From Torreya grandis (taxonomy: Eukaryota > Streptophyta > Pinopsida > Cupressales > Taxaceae), in assembly GCA_037957365.1 (NCBI GenBank), contig JARHVA010001472.1, positions 2,160,001-2,224,000 of the forward strand: a stretch of 64,000 bases of DNA, read 5' to 3'. Made by a program: the position numbers and the translations under genes. Positions 23,871 through 36,080 of this stretch are shown here, piece by piece. The stretch's first letter is position 1. The number at the start of each line of letters is the position of its first letter. The notes beneath the pieces were generated by a model. The model saw only the letters and a list, made by a program, of their open reading frames with translations. It made no database searches and was not told the origin of the DNA.

Positions 23871-24587
23871 GTAGTAGGAAATAGTTGTAGAATGGAAAGT
23901 TTCAAACTAGTAGGATGTTCTTGATGACATCAAATATAAATATTAAATAACTTATGAAGAACATGTGGGTATTATGATCTCAAGTGAAAAATGAGATATA
24001 TGTGTCATCAATTAAGCTCATATAATGTGCATGTATACCATGCACTTATAGGTAGTAGGAAAAAATTGTATCATGGAAAGTTTCAAACTATTAGGATGTT
24101 CTAAATGATGTCAAATATAATTAGTAACTAATTTATGAATAACATGTGGTTATTATGCCCCCAAGTAAAAAATGAGATTAGACATCATCAATGAAGCTCA
24201 TATATGTGCATACATATAATGCACCCAAAGGTAGTAGGAATGTTCCATAGTATGGACATCATATCATGAGTAGGACATCTGTGTTAGCATAATATTAAAC
24301 AAAGGAATAAATTATGAGGAAAATTTGGGTATCATGACCCCAATGGAAAAGTGTACATATTAAGCTTAATAATGATATGCCTAGAGATATAACCATGTAT
24401 ATATAAAGTATGATATCCATTATGTGACAAGACATAAGAAGTGTGTAGGGCATATAGGTCCATTAATGTAATATCATATGACACAAATTTTAGTGAAGCT
24501 ATATATAAATAAGATAAGTTCTATGTGGCTCATATAAAGTTCATGGGTATGATGACCACAAAGGAAATAAGAGATGTATATGATAAA
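23871..24587. repeat. Tandem repeat, period about 181 bp
   Basis: gtagtagga landmarks at 23,871, 24,052 and 24,231 (steps 181 and 179), each followed in the first two copies by 'atggaaagtttcaaact..taggatgttct' and 'aacatgtgg.tattatg'. A third and a fourth, more diverged copy follow (landmark 'gggtat.atgacc' near 24,327 and 24,545). Four copies in all, the last abutting element B. Confidence 0.75.
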
Positions 24588-25453
24588 TGTTAGCCAAAAT
24601 TTGGTCACCACAAATGGGAGTCATTCAAAACTTTGATATATTTTACCTTAACTTTGTTTATATCCATTATTAGATTCATGTGTTAGTCATTAATGATTGA
24701 GGATGGTGTCTTCCTTAGTAGCTTTCAAGGTCATTTAGCATGGTCTAGTTGGCAACTAAGTCAAGTGATATTATCTTATCATCAAATGGTCATTCTTTAT
24801 AGTATTCATTTTTTGTTTAACATTGTTTAAGGTAGTTTTGATAAGTTAAGGTTAAGTATGAAATTAATTTGATAGATAAATATGCTCGAGAAGACAAGGT
24901 AGTGACCCTTATAGAACAACTATGGTATAAAACCAGCCAAATTAACCAATGAACTAAGCTAGTAATTTGATCATATTGTTTGTCAAGAAATTTAGAAATA
25001 TTAAGGTAGTTTTGACAAGTTTAAGGTATTTATCTACTGTAGTCTTATTGTATATTCAAATATTGAGATGATACTTACTAGTTATAAGCTAATGTGAAGG
25101 TTTTCAAGGGTAATGGTACATGCATATGCATGTTTCAATACCTCTGAGAAGGCTTATAACATGAGAGAGGTAGAAAGTAAGTCAGAAAAGATAATTTGAA
25201 TCAAAAAGTGTAATCATTACTATTAAAAATAATTATAATGATGGTTCTTAGCCAAGAAGAAAGATAAAATGCATTTCAAGGAGATAAAAAGACCAAGGCA
25301 CATTGGAATGGCTTCAACTAGGTTCAATCATGCTTGGAAAATCTTAAAAAAAGTCTTTTCAAACCAAATATTGCATCGGATACTTAATCAAGTTCTTGGT
25401 AGGCTCACAATGGTCATATTCAATTTTTTGGTATGGACAAGAGAGATCAATTC
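24588..25453 (+). repeat. 5' LTR of element B, left part
   Basis: Starts TGTTAGCCAAAATTTGG. It shares lines such as 'cattgtttaaggta...ttaaggt' with the first kilobase of the C LTRs but is clearly a different subfamily. It is interrupted by the gag-only element and continues at 32,388. The left boundary is inferred from the TG and from the end of the tandem array. Confidence 0.6.
25449..25453. repeat. TSD AATTC (left copy)
   Basis: Directly abuts the LTR end TATTGG on the plus strand; repeated at 32,388-32,392. This duplication sets the LTR boundary two to three bases outside the canonical TG/CA position. Confidence 0.85.
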
Positions 25454-25606
25454 TATTGGTTGAATATTTTGTCGATCAGCGTACTGATAAACAAAATAGG
25501 TCTGATCAGCCAAAGTAGGAAGATTAGTCGTCCAAATGTGTAGTTTTACCACATCAGAAGGGGACTGATCTCTCCTCTCATCAAGGGGAGGTTCCCTATA
25601 GATAAG

Positions 25607-25607
<1 letters not shown>

Positions 25608-25667
<60 letters not shown>
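25608..25667. repeat. (TA)30 microsatellite
   Basis: 60 bp of pure TA in the 3' LTR; the other LTR has only 22 bp at 30,433-30,454. The Tyr-Ile run in the overlapping minus frame is an artefact of it. Confidence 0.97.
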
Positions 25668-25670
<3 letters not shown>

Positions 25671-26280
25671 AATAATACTCATGGGTAGGACAAACCATCC
25701 ATCTCTCTTTTTTCAGAGATGATATGTGTGGATCAAAGGAAAAACTCAAGGGAAATGAAAGACAGTACTCCTGTTCTTTTAGAAGTACTATTTATCAAAC
25801 CACAAGAATATTCCTGGTAGTAACAACAAAATGTAGCAAAGGATGTAATAACTAGCAATTCGAGATGCAACACAAAGTCTTCACCTAGATTGCTCAAGAG
25901 TAAGATACGAAGGACAATGAGGGCACAAAGTCACCCCAAGGTCCTTTACACAAAAATGAAAAGAAAACACACTAAAGGAAATTATGGGGGCACAAAGTCT
26001 CTCCACAGTTGATTCTTTAGGATACCTTCTTGACTGTTGTTACTAATTCTGCTTGTTGAATTAAAGGAACAAAAGATATATTAAAGAAAAAGACATAAGA
26101 ATAGTTTCCTCAACAACAAAGATATTATAGCACAAAGTCTAAAAAACCATTTGCTTTTCTTATTCCAATAACAAAATATGATCAATAATATGAGCTCAAA
26201 GTCTCAGTAATGCCTTACAATTCGGGCAGAGTTTCATTCTAATTGTCAAAAAAGAGATCCCTCTTACAATATAAGAGAGT

Positions 26281-26293
26281 CCCTTATATAGCC
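26281..26293 (-). promoter_or_regulatory. TATA-like box in the 3' LTR of the gag-only element
   Basis: The minus strand reads GGCTATATAAGGG, a strong plant TATA form. The same sequence is kept at 31,068-31,080 in the 5' LTR, where it would drive the element. Confidence 0.6.
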
Positions 26294-27039
26294 TCTTCAA
26301 GAAGGACTCGGGAACAGTAATACATCATTTTGTGTTGGAATCTGTTAAGAAGACACACTGGAACTTAGGGGCATTTTACCCATTTGATTTTATCAATGCA
26401 GGGAAACAAGTCGCGCTTATTGAAAGTTTGCAACTTTTAATGTCCACCTGGTGATCTGATCTTATCTTCATCATTCCTCTTTTTTTGGTTAATTGAATCA
26501 AGTCCTAGATTTAGTTTGCTGTTCTGTTCCTTCCCTACTTTTTGCTAGTCTTGGCCTTGAAATCTATGAATGTATTCTAGTCTGTATGTTCAAAGGATCA
26601 ATGGCTAATTCACTGTGTTGAATTTGACATTTTTGGGCACGTCATTCCTTTGTCCTCTTTCAACTTTTCTATTTAGCACTTTTCTAGATTGAACTTTCCC
26701 TTTCAGGCCACAGCTTTGAAAAGATCCCTGAATGGCCTTTGGTCTTCTTGTTTTACATCCTTCCCGAAGGGAAGGTGACCCTTCGGCTTCAGGAAGTGCC
26801 CTTTAAGTTGGCAGTCGAGAGTTCCTCGCAAGGGCACCTACCCTTCAAGGTCCTTCATAAATTCCCCCAGGCTTTTCCCTATAGACAATTCTTAGTCTTT
26901 TTGAATTCTAAAAGAATTACCTTTGCAAATGACCCTTCTAAAGGGTACTTTCATTAATCAAGTGTCCTCCAATGGGATACTTGTCCTTCGGGAGACTTTT
27001 TCCTTTTGCATTGAACTATCCCTTTGAACTTTGGCGATG

Positions 27040-27300
27040 AACCAACTGTTGAACCAAGTTTTGGTTCAACAGTTCAAACAAAGCCTTGAACTGACTGACA
27101 AACCATTTTATTGAACCAAAGAATGAATCAAAGCATTGAAACAAAGTGGATGAACTAAATGTTGAAAAAAAGCATTGAACCACTTGATTGAACCCACCTT
27201 TGAACCACTTGACATTGAACCAAAGGATGAACCAAATGTTGAACCTACTGTTGATTCTTGCTGATAAAGATTTCTATTTGAACCAAGGTGATTAACCAAT
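27040..27300. repeat. Degenerate TTGAACCA-rich repeats with a perfect inverted repeat
   Basis: TTGAACC(A) recurs every 15-25 bp in both orientations. At 27,046-27,072 two 12-base arms (CTGTTGAACCAA and its complement) flank a 3-base loop. The equivalent section of the other LTR (31,830-32,080) has lost the perfect arms. Confidence 0.75.
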
Positions 27301-27550
27301 TCTAAAAATGACCAATTGTTAGAAACTGATTCTTTTGATTAGACCCACTTACAAAAGTCGTGAAGCCCGTTGAACTTGTAGAAATGAGCCTATTTGTAGA
27401 GTCCGTAGAAACCAAGTCCGTAGTTTTCTCTAACCTTGAAAGAGTTCGTAGATTTCTAAAAAGCTTGAAAAATGAGGAATTTGAATGCCCAAGACAAATT
27501 TTGGAAAGGGAAGAGATAATTTTGGTCTGTAGGACCAAAATAGTTCAAAT

Positions 27551-27588
27551 GTTGTCCCAAAAATAGCTGATATTTTTGGGGGACAACA
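27551..27588. repeat. Terminal hairpin of the LTR
   Basis: TTGTCCCAAAAATA and TATTTTTGGGGGACAA face each other across 5 bases at the outer LTR end. Also present at 32,350-32,387. Confidence 0.75.
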
Positions 27589-28130
27589 GCGAGCTCCAGT
27601 TGGGGAACTTCTGTCAATTGTAAAAAGAATTGAAAGGAGTAAAATCCAGAATCTCCAGTGTCTTCAAGTATGCCATTGGGTTATGGAGTCATGATACCCA
27701 TAAATGAAAGGCATCAAAAATGGAAACAAATAAAACAAAATAGAATTAAAAATTGTACAAATATAGATATATACATATGCAATGATCTAATACTTCAAGA
27801 ATTGAAGTATTTCAGATGCTGCTTCTTGAGAGACAGTGAAAATAGTGCACCATCTTGGTAAACCAGCAAGAAGACATTTTGTCCCCAGAAATGGTGATGA
27901 GCGAAAAGAGCTCTCCACCAGGAAACCAATTTTCTACATCTTCCTCTTGGTCTTTCCTTCTTTTTGCTCTGTGGTAGGACGTGGTCTTCAAACTAAAAAC
28001 CATAACTCCTTGCTCTCCCTGTGAAGGGTTCCTTTGCCTGATTTTAATTTGCAACAGCATGGTCCATTACCATAATTGGTTGTTCTTTTGGTTTAGTCTA
28101 GCATATGATTGGATTGTCCATATCAAACTT
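27589..28130. other. 3' untranslated part of the gag-only element
   Basis: Between the ORF end and the 3' LTR. No supported ORF; the polypurine tract next to the LTR is not clean. Confidence 0.5.
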
Positions 28131-29990
28131 CTAACAAACTATCAGATTAACATCTCCTTTGATGTGAAGGAGTTTGACTTCTTCATCTTGAGCAATCTTC
28201 AATTTAAGCAATAGAGATTCACATCTAACTGTGTTGTTGGTGTTGATGACTTGCAAATTACATGAAGGAAGAATATCTCCTTGAGGAGATATCAACACAG
28301 TTCCAACTTCATCATTGGTGGAAGAATTGTTGTCATCATCAAAAGCTAATCTCGTATCAGATTTCTCTTCATTAGAGATGGAAGATCCTTCCTTATTTAT
28401 AATGCATCCTACCAATTCTCCTAAAGTCTTATTTGGATCAATTCCTAGATTGTTAGCTACAGGACTTTCATTTGTAGAAACATGAACATCCTCTGTGTTA
28501 AAGAAATAATTACCCCTACTTGAAGACTCAGATAGAATTTGGGTTGCAGGGGCTGATGTTTGGGTGACCACAATTTTTACCTCAGATAGGTCCGCACCTA
28601 GTTCTCCATCAATGTCCAATTGCTCAGGATTGGCTTGCAGGGATTCAAACTTAGTCATCTAAATTTTAGATTTATTGACATGATTAATCATGTCAAATGA
28701 CTGGAATGGGCTTGGAAGAGAAGATGGGAGTTCATCCTTTTGATTTTTGGGAGGGGGAGGACTGGTTTGCAAAGTTGAAGTAGAAGGTGCAAAGATGTTC
28801 AATGTACTTACTTCTTTGGTAATCACTGGGTCCTTTGATTGAAAAGGAAGAGGGGTTATTTACTTAGCAATTGAAATTATTGGTTGGGGTCGCTCCTATG
28901 TCTTCTCTTTGTCGGCCTGCTGGGCTGACTGATTCTGGGACTGGGTGAATACTACTTATGATCCTTCAATTGCTTCACCTTCACTTTTAGGTTCATCTTG
29001 GTAATTCAAGAAACCAATGTGGGAGTCACTAGCTGATTCTTCTATATCCTCCTTGAAGAGATCAGTGCCATTTTCTTGCTCTAACTCAAGTTGGAAATAG
29101 GAAACATGCTCTGTTTCTAGATATCCAACTACTAATTTTGTTAGAGGTGCTTCAAGGGCAGGATTCCTCTATGGGGAAGGAAGATGATTTGGTTACCCTT
29201 GACTTCTGGTAGCATTGCCTTGATATGGCTGATTGGGGAATGTCCTTCTTGGTATATCTCTGTATGAAGGAATAGAAGACATACCTTGTGCCACTTTCCT
29301 TTTCAAGGCCAACAATTCATTTGCCAACTTTTGTACCATTGGGTCAGTGGTGACTATGGGTGAGTATTCAGAAGATGAGGATCTATTTTTGTTTGGATCT
29401 CTTCTTATCTTCCCTACTAAGATGAGATCATCTTCTACCTCAGTGGCCAAAAGTTGAGCTATAGCAAGATTTATTCGACCAGCACGTCTCAAAAGAAAAC
29501 CGACTTCAGGTAACTAAGAATTAATGAAGAAGCATTTGAGATTCTCAGCTGTAGGTCGAGAAATTATAGGAATATTGTTCCTCAGTTTGTCAAATTTGGC
29601 TATGAAATCCCTCATATGCTCATGAGGCTCTTTCTTCATCTGAGTGAGCTGGGCCAACAAGACATGTGCATCTACTGCGAGCTTTAACCTTGCTTCAAAC
29701 TTGGCTTTAAGTGTATTCTAGTCAATCATTGATCCAGCTTGTAGATGGTAGAACCAGTCTATAGTAGGACCTTGTAGTGTCTCCACAAAAATCTTGACTG
29801 CCACGTCTTCAAATTCCACCCCTGTAACACCATAGGCTATGGTGAAGGCTGTAATGTGTTCATCAAGGTGGACTCTTCCATCACCAAATAATTTGGGGAA
29901 ATTCTTCCTTGAACTGAGTGGTAGCTCATGCAAGGGTGGAGTTAGATTAAGTGGGCCAAATGAGTTACCCCAGGGGCCTCGAACTGCCAT
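28131..29990 (-). pseudogene. Gag-like ORF of the gag-only element, decayed
   Basis: All readable segments (30,050-29,718, 29,492-29,193, 28,658-28,131) lie in one minus-strand frame, giving about 620 codons from the likely start M-A-V-R-G-P-W-G at 29,990, with about eight in-frame stops and no frameshift. The first 270 residues are a retrotransposon Gag capsid: K-N-F-P-K-L-F-G-D-G, T-L-Q-G-P-T-I-D-W-F-Y, an M-R-D-F-I-A-K-F-D helix and K-C-F-F-I-N. A basic segment follows. The last 350 residues are Ser/Thr/Asp-rich and low in complexity, with no zinc knuckle and no enzyme motif. The upstream Met at 30,050 overlaps a primer-site-like repeat and is less likely. Packaging role inferred from the capsid only. 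Confidence 0.83.
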
Positions 29991-30256
29991 GATTAGATTA
30001 TGAACAATAGGGATAACACATCTGAGTGGAGTTGCCAGATTATAGGACAAAAATGGAAAAGAAACTGGCCTTGCTTTAGCTTAAAGCTTGAGGCTTCAAA
30101 CTGTGCTTTCTTTCTCAGCAGCTTTGGTTTTATAGACCAGATAATATAATGGAGATGGATGAAAATGGTAAGGCTATAAAGAATAATGGGTAAGACATGA
30201 AACAGAGTCGCCAGAGTCTATAATGGATAAGAATTATAATGATATTGGGTTATATT

Positions 30257-30273
30257 CCCCAACAGAGTTGCCA
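30257..30273 (-). other. Primer binding site, tRNA-Arg type (decayed)
   Basis: Sense TGGCAACTCTGTTGGGG, 5 bases inside the 5' LTR. It resembles TGGCGACTCCACTGGGG (complement of a plant tRNA-Arg 3' end) at 13 of 17 positions, with only transitions. Two further look-alikes follow at 30,201-30,213 and 30,022-30,037. Confidence 0.75.
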
Positions 30274-30278
30274 AAAAC

Positions 30279-32387
30279 TATTGGTTGAATATTTTGTCGA
30301 TCAGCGTACTGATAGACAAAATAGGTCTGATCAGCCAAAGTAGGAAGATTAGTCATCCAAATGTGTAGTTTTACCACATTAGAAGGGGACTGATCTCTCC
30401 TCTCATCAAGGGGAGGTTCCCTATAGATAAGCTATATATATATATATATATATAAATAGAAAATAATACTCATGGGTAAGACAAACCATCCATCTCTCTT
30501 TTTTTAGAGATGATGCGTGCAGATCAAAGGAAAAACTCAAGGGAAATGAAAGATAGTACTCTTCTTTTAGAAGTACTATTTAGCAAACCACAAGAATATT
30601 CCTGGTAGTAACAACAAAATGTTGCAAAGGATGTAATAACTAGCAAATTGAGATACAACACAAAGTCTTCACCTAGATTGCTCAAGAGTAAGATACGAAG
30701 GACAATAAGGGCACAAAGTCGCCCCAAGGTCCTTTACATAGAAATGAAAAGAAAACACACTAAAGGCAATTATGGGGGCACAAAGTCTCTCCACAATTGA
30801 TTTTTTAGGACAACTTCTTGACTATTGTTACTAATTCTGCTTGTTGAATTAAAGGAACAGAAGATATATTGAAGAAAAAGACATAAGAATAGTTTCCTCA
30901 ACAATAAAGATATTACAGTACAAAGTCTAAAAAACCATTTGCTTTATTATTCTAGTAACAAAGTATGATCAGAAATCTAAGCTCAAAGTCTTAGTAATGC
31001 CTTACAATTTGGGCAGAGTTTCGTTCTAATTGTCAAAAAAGAGATCCCTCTTACAATAGAAGAGAGTCCCTTATATAGCCTCTTCAAGAAGGACTCAAGA
31101 ACAATAATACATCATTTTGCATTGGAATCTGTTAAGAAGACATGCTAGAACTTAGGGGCATTTTACCCATTTGATTTTATCAATGCAGGGAAACAAGTCA
31201 CGCTTATTGAAAGTTTGCAACTTTCAATGTCCACCTGGCGATCTTATCTTATCTTCATCATTCCTCCTTTTCTGGTTAATTGAATCAGGTCCTAGATTTA
31301 GTTTGTTGTTCTATTCCTTCCCCACTTTCTACTAGTCTTGGCCTTGAAATTTGTGAATGTATTCTAGTCTATATGTTCAAAGGATCAATGGCTAATTCAC
31401 TGTGTTGAATTTGACATTTTTGGGCACGTCATTCCTTTGTCCTCTTTCAGCTTTTTTGTTTGGCACTTTTCCAGATTGAACTTGCCCTTTCAGGCCATGG
31501 ATTTGAAAAGATCCCTGCATGGCCTTTGGGCTTCTTGTTTTACATCCTTCTCGAAGGGAAGGTGACCCTTCGGCTTCAGGAAGTGCCCTTTAAGTTGGTA
31601 GCCGAGAGTCCCCCGCAAGGGCACCTGCCCTTCGGGGTCCTTTGTAAATTCCCCCAGGCTTTTCCCTGGGCTTTTCCCTATAGACAATTCTTAGTATTTT
31701 TGAATTCTAAAAGAATTACCTTTGCAAATGACCCTTCTAAAGGGTACTTTCATTGATCAAGTGTCCTCTGCAAGGACACTTGTCCTTTGAGAGACTTTTT
31801 CCGTTTGCATTGAACCACCCCTTTGAACTTTGGTGATGAACCAACTGTTGAACTGAGTTTTGGTTCAATGGTTCAAACAAAGCCTTGAACCAACTGACGA
31901 ACTGTTTGATTGAACCAAAGAATGAATCAAAGCATTGAAACAAAGCGGATGAATCAAATGTTGAAACAAAGCGTTGAACTGCTTGATTGAACCCGCCTGT
32001 GAACCATTTGATGTTGAACCAAAGGATGAACCAAATGTTGAACCTATTGCTCATGCTTGCCAATGGAGACTTCTATTTGAACCAAGGCAATGAACCAATT
32101 CCAAAAATGACCAATTGTTAGAAACTGATTCTTTTGATTGAACCCACCTGCAGAAGCTGTGAAGCCCGTTGAACTTGTAGAAATGAGCCTATTTGTAGAG
32201 TTCATAGAAACCAAGTCCGTAGTTTTATCTAACCTTGAAAGAGCTTGTAGATTTTTTAAAAGCTTTAAAAATGAGGAATTTGAATGCCCAAGATAAATTT
32301 TGGAAAGGGAAGAGATAATTTTGGTCTGTAGGACCAAAATAGTTCAAATGTTGTCCCAAAAATAGCTGATATTTTTGGGGGACAGCA
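30279..32387 (-). repeat. 5' LTR of the gag-only element
   Basis: 2,109 bp partner of 25,454-27,588. Shorter mainly through the TA tract (22 bp against 60). Confidence 0.92.
31068..31080 (-). promoter_or_regulatory. TATA-like box in the 5' LTR of the gag-only element
   Basis: Identical to the copy at 26,281-26,293. This is the one positioned to transcribe the gag ORF. Confidence 0.62.
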
Positions 32388-35300
32388 AATTCAACACCTA
32401 ATATCTTGGTAAAAGTTTGTGGCCCAAATTCCATAATATTTACATGCATTAGTATTGAGTTTAATGTGTTATGCTTTATTAATGATTGCTAACAAGTTAA
32501 GTAGGTCTAAAACCCTAGCTAAATCTTGCATGCTTAGTTTTGGGCATTTTTAATGAATATGTGAGCTTATTTCTAATGGAGGAAGGTTTTTGAAGTCCCT
32601 ATAGGCCTTATATAGTCATATTAATCCTTATCCAACCATATACATAGTTTTTTAGGTCATAAATTATAAGTATCCTTCAAGAATGGTCAGATTGTAGGTT
32701 TAAACCTAGAGGATTTTATGTCTCCATAAAGACCCAGATCCGTATGAGGAGTTTGAACAAGTTGTGGATACATATCAAGACCTCATTTAAATCCTCTCAA
32801 TCCATAAATAATATTTTCAATGGTATCAAGGTCTTAGATTTTATAGGTCTACTATCACAAAGGTTCATCCCAAGAGGTTGCAGGCCTAGATTCCAAAATC
32901 TTTCACCACTTCCACTGTGACCATATGCCCTGAGGGTATATATAGTTGAGTCAATATTCAATAGGTGTTCCTCTTTCTCAAATAATCATAAATACCCTCA
33001 TGAAACTCTTCTATCCAAATTAACACTCACATCTACTTCAAGCACTGTAATAGTGGACTATGTGTATTGAAATGAAGACCAAGGGAGTTCATCAAGTTTG
33101 TTCACATGACTAAAGGTAGGTGAATGATAATGGATATCCATTAAATATATGGTAAATATGGAATAAATATGACAATAAAGGTATATCATAATTATAAATA
33201 CTTAAGTCCTCAAGGCCTAACACCTAAGAGGTCTAATGTGCATCTATAGGCCTGTCTAAGGCCTAATTAAGCAAAAAATCTGTTGTGTAGTGATTGAATA
33301 GGAAAATGAGAAGTTATAAAGGGAAATTAAGAGTAAATTATCATTTTAACCCTCATTTTCATCATGAAAATACTAATTTATCCTAAAAATACTCATTCTA
33401 ATGAAACCTACATTCATGCAGTCTTAATTAACCCACACATTCTTGTTTATGAAGTTGAGGAGTAAATGAGTCATGTATGAGTAAAATATATGTTTATAAG
33501 GTCTAAAAATGTTCAATATAAGTATTAAATCCATTTCCATATCATCCAAAACATCAAAATATATGATTAATAAGGATTACACTCATGTTATAGTCTAGGT
33601 AGACCTAATGGACACCTATAGACAAGTTTTGTGAGAATGAAGGAAATGTGTATACTATTGCCTAATATAATGAGGTAAAGGAAAGTAAATTATGTCTATT
33701 AATATTCATACTAAAATCTCAAAAAATTATCTTTGAGTGGAAAATTGGTTAAAGGTAGTGAAAGGCCTAAAAGAACTAATTAGGCCTAAATAAGCATACA
33801 CATGCCTAAGTATGAAATATGAGAAAAAATTTCATATTATTGAATGGTTGGTAAATTTAATGGTTAAATTTTATGATTTATAGTTCTTATAATAACCCCT
33901 TTAATTTTTAAAACATCAAAAAATATTAAGTGTGAGAAAAAACCCTGTTAGGGTTAAATGGATAGGACTGTGTGTAAACCTTGGAATAGGTCTCAAGGAA
34001 AATTTCATTATTTTAAGGGTTTAATATTTTAAAGAGATAAATTTTAAATATCACATGATGTGTAAAAAAACTCATTGAGGTGTTTCTATCCCAAAAAAAT
34101 CACCCTCATCTCTTTTCCTTGCCAAATAATCCCTCTCGAACACATAGTCAAGTTGCATTGCTCAAAAAGTAAACTTCTAACACGTGGGAACTTAAATGAT
34201 AAGGTACATGGAATATTGAGATAATTTTTTAATATTTTATGGGTATTATACTAATTATTCTTTTCATTTATTTTTGGTTTAGTTCTCTTTAATCTATGAA
34301 CCATTATTAAGACTCCAAGAGCCCTTAAACCCCTAAAATGACCCGATGGGGAAAATTAACCTTGTAAGAAATAAAAATAGATTGGGATGACCTCCAAGTC
34401 ACTTGGATGACATTTTTACCTCTCTCAATAATTTTAATTATTTAAATTTTTACATGTTTGAATTGAATGTGTACATAAATTGGCCTAAAAAACTCTTTCT
34501 TGAGCTAGTTTTCAAGGTTTTAAACTAGATAAGATCTTCTAAATAATTATAGAGGTTACTTGAGCAAAAATAAATATTTTATTACTATATTAAAATAATT
34601 TAATAAGGTTTAATAGTATTTATATAGGCCACAAGTGTCCAAACAAGCTTAAGTGAATAAATGGCTTATATGGATTCAACAAAATTGTGTACAAGCCCAT
34701 CTCGAGGTCTGGAGAGATATAAGTGCATCATAACACCTTGAAAATCATCTAAGAATCATTTAAATATATATTAGAGTCATGAAATCAAGACAAAGATAAA
34801 AATCATCCCTCAAGGCTACTTGGAATCTCCATAGTAAAGAAGCTCTCTCCATTAACTAGCTAGAGCATTACCAACTGCAAGATGGTTTTCTCTGAATGGT
34901 ATAGCATCATGACTTGAAATGGAATATTCATTGAAACAACAAGGTTTGGTATAGGTCTCATATGTCATAAAACTATAACTTCCTTTGGAATTTATAGCTT
35001 GATCATAAATTGAGAATGAATCATGAAGTTCAAAACTAGTCTCCCATTGAAGAAGAAGCTTTGCAAGAGGTAGAAGTTTGAGTAGAATATCCTCAACATT
35101 CCAAGTGTAAATTATAGGATTTGTAACTAACCCCATGATTAATATGTATAAATATTTATAAATTATTTAGATTCAATAATTTCAATTCTACTAATGTAAC
35201 CTCCTATGCCACTCCTCATGAATAATCACATCAACACTTGTTCAAGAAGTTCAAGAGGTAAGATGACAACACATATTTTGTATAATTGGTGTCAATTTAC

Positions 35301-36062
35301 TTCTCCCTTGTAACTTATTTTTATGATGAAAGTGTTATTATTAACTCCTTCTATGCCTACCTTATCTCTCTTTCTTCTTGTTATAAGACAAGCCTTGAAT
35401 GACATTTTGAACCAATATTTACTGGTTATGGTGAAACCCTGACCAAACTTATACTTGAAAATATATTTAAGTAATAAATAAGACTAATTTCCCATTCTTA
35501 TATGTTGTGTTATGTGTGAACTATGAAAATTATGTTGATCTTGTCTAGTGAATGTTTACTTTCCCAGGTTATTGTCCATGTTTGCTCACCATTATGCAAA
35601 AAATACTACTATTACAAGTCATTATTATTGTTCTAATTTGTATATACATGATTTAGAAGTGGAATTACATCATTTTTTACTTCACAAGGTCAATTTTTAC
35701 CCTCCTAAGTATTGTAATGCACTCGTGAACGTCTCAATGAAATACTCATGTGATAGTCATGTCAAGGTTATAGGTTATGCAAAAGAGAAGGATTCCTTGC
35801 CTCAAATAATGTATATAAATCAAATAGAGGACTAATGTTATTGGTACATCACCCCTTTTAGGATTTAGAACAATAATTTTTCCCTTTTCTTAGAAATTTA
35901 ATAGTTTAGTAGTAGCTTAGGTGAGGCATCAAGGGAGCTATCCCAAATTTAGAGGTTCCATCCACTTAGTAGGTAACCCACAACCTAGGATTGTTCCCAT
36001 TGTATATCTCAAGTGAGAGGACTTGAAACACCCTATCAATGGTGATAATTTGAGATATAATA
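32388..36062 (+). repeat. 5' LTR of element B, right part
   Basis: Continues from 25,453 after one AATTC. The end (35,930-36,062) parallels the end of the C LTRs ('gagctatccc...tttagaggttcc', 'gaacacc', final ATAATA) and is followed by AGTTTGGCATACC, as C is followed by GTTTTGGCATGC. Total B LTR about 4.5 kb. Short open frames such as 35,548-35,835 have no recognisable product. Confidence 0.7.
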
Positions 36063-36080
36063 AGTTTGGCATACCTAGTG
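36063..36080 (+). other. Probable primer site region of element B
   Basis: AGTTTGGCATACCTAGTG directly follows the LTR. By position and by analogy with C (44,318) this should be the primer binding site, but I cannot name the tRNA. Confidence 0.4.

Larger units (their letters stand above)
25454..27588 (-). repeat. 3' LTR of the gag-only element
   Basis: 2,135 bp, matching 30,279-32,387 throughout. On the sense strand it starts TGTTGTCCCCC and ends CAATA. It contains a TATA-like box, a (TA)n tract, an inverted-motif section (26,750-26,990), a TTGAACC-rich section and a terminal hairpin. Confidence 0.92.
25454..32387 (-). mobile_element. Gag-only LTR retrotransposon (TR-GAG type)
   Basis: 6.9 kb, transcribed leftward: 5' LTR 30,279-32,387, tRNA-Arg-like primer site, one gag ORF, 3' LTR 25,454-27,588, perfect TSD AATTC (25,449-25,453 and 32,388-32,392). 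The internal region is only 2.69 kb and shows no protease, RT, RNase H or integrase motif, matching the published concept of terminal-repeat retrotransposons with a GAG domain. It sits inside the 5' LTR of element B, so it is younger than B. Confidence 0.9.

Noticed and set aside
25546..25749. Minus-strand open frame with a Tyr-Ile run
   Set aside because: It is the translation of the TA microsatellite and its flanks inside an LTR.
35548..35835. Plus-strand 95-codon frame near the end of the B LTR
   Set aside because: Located within the LTR, no recognisable motif, not conserved in the related C LTRs.
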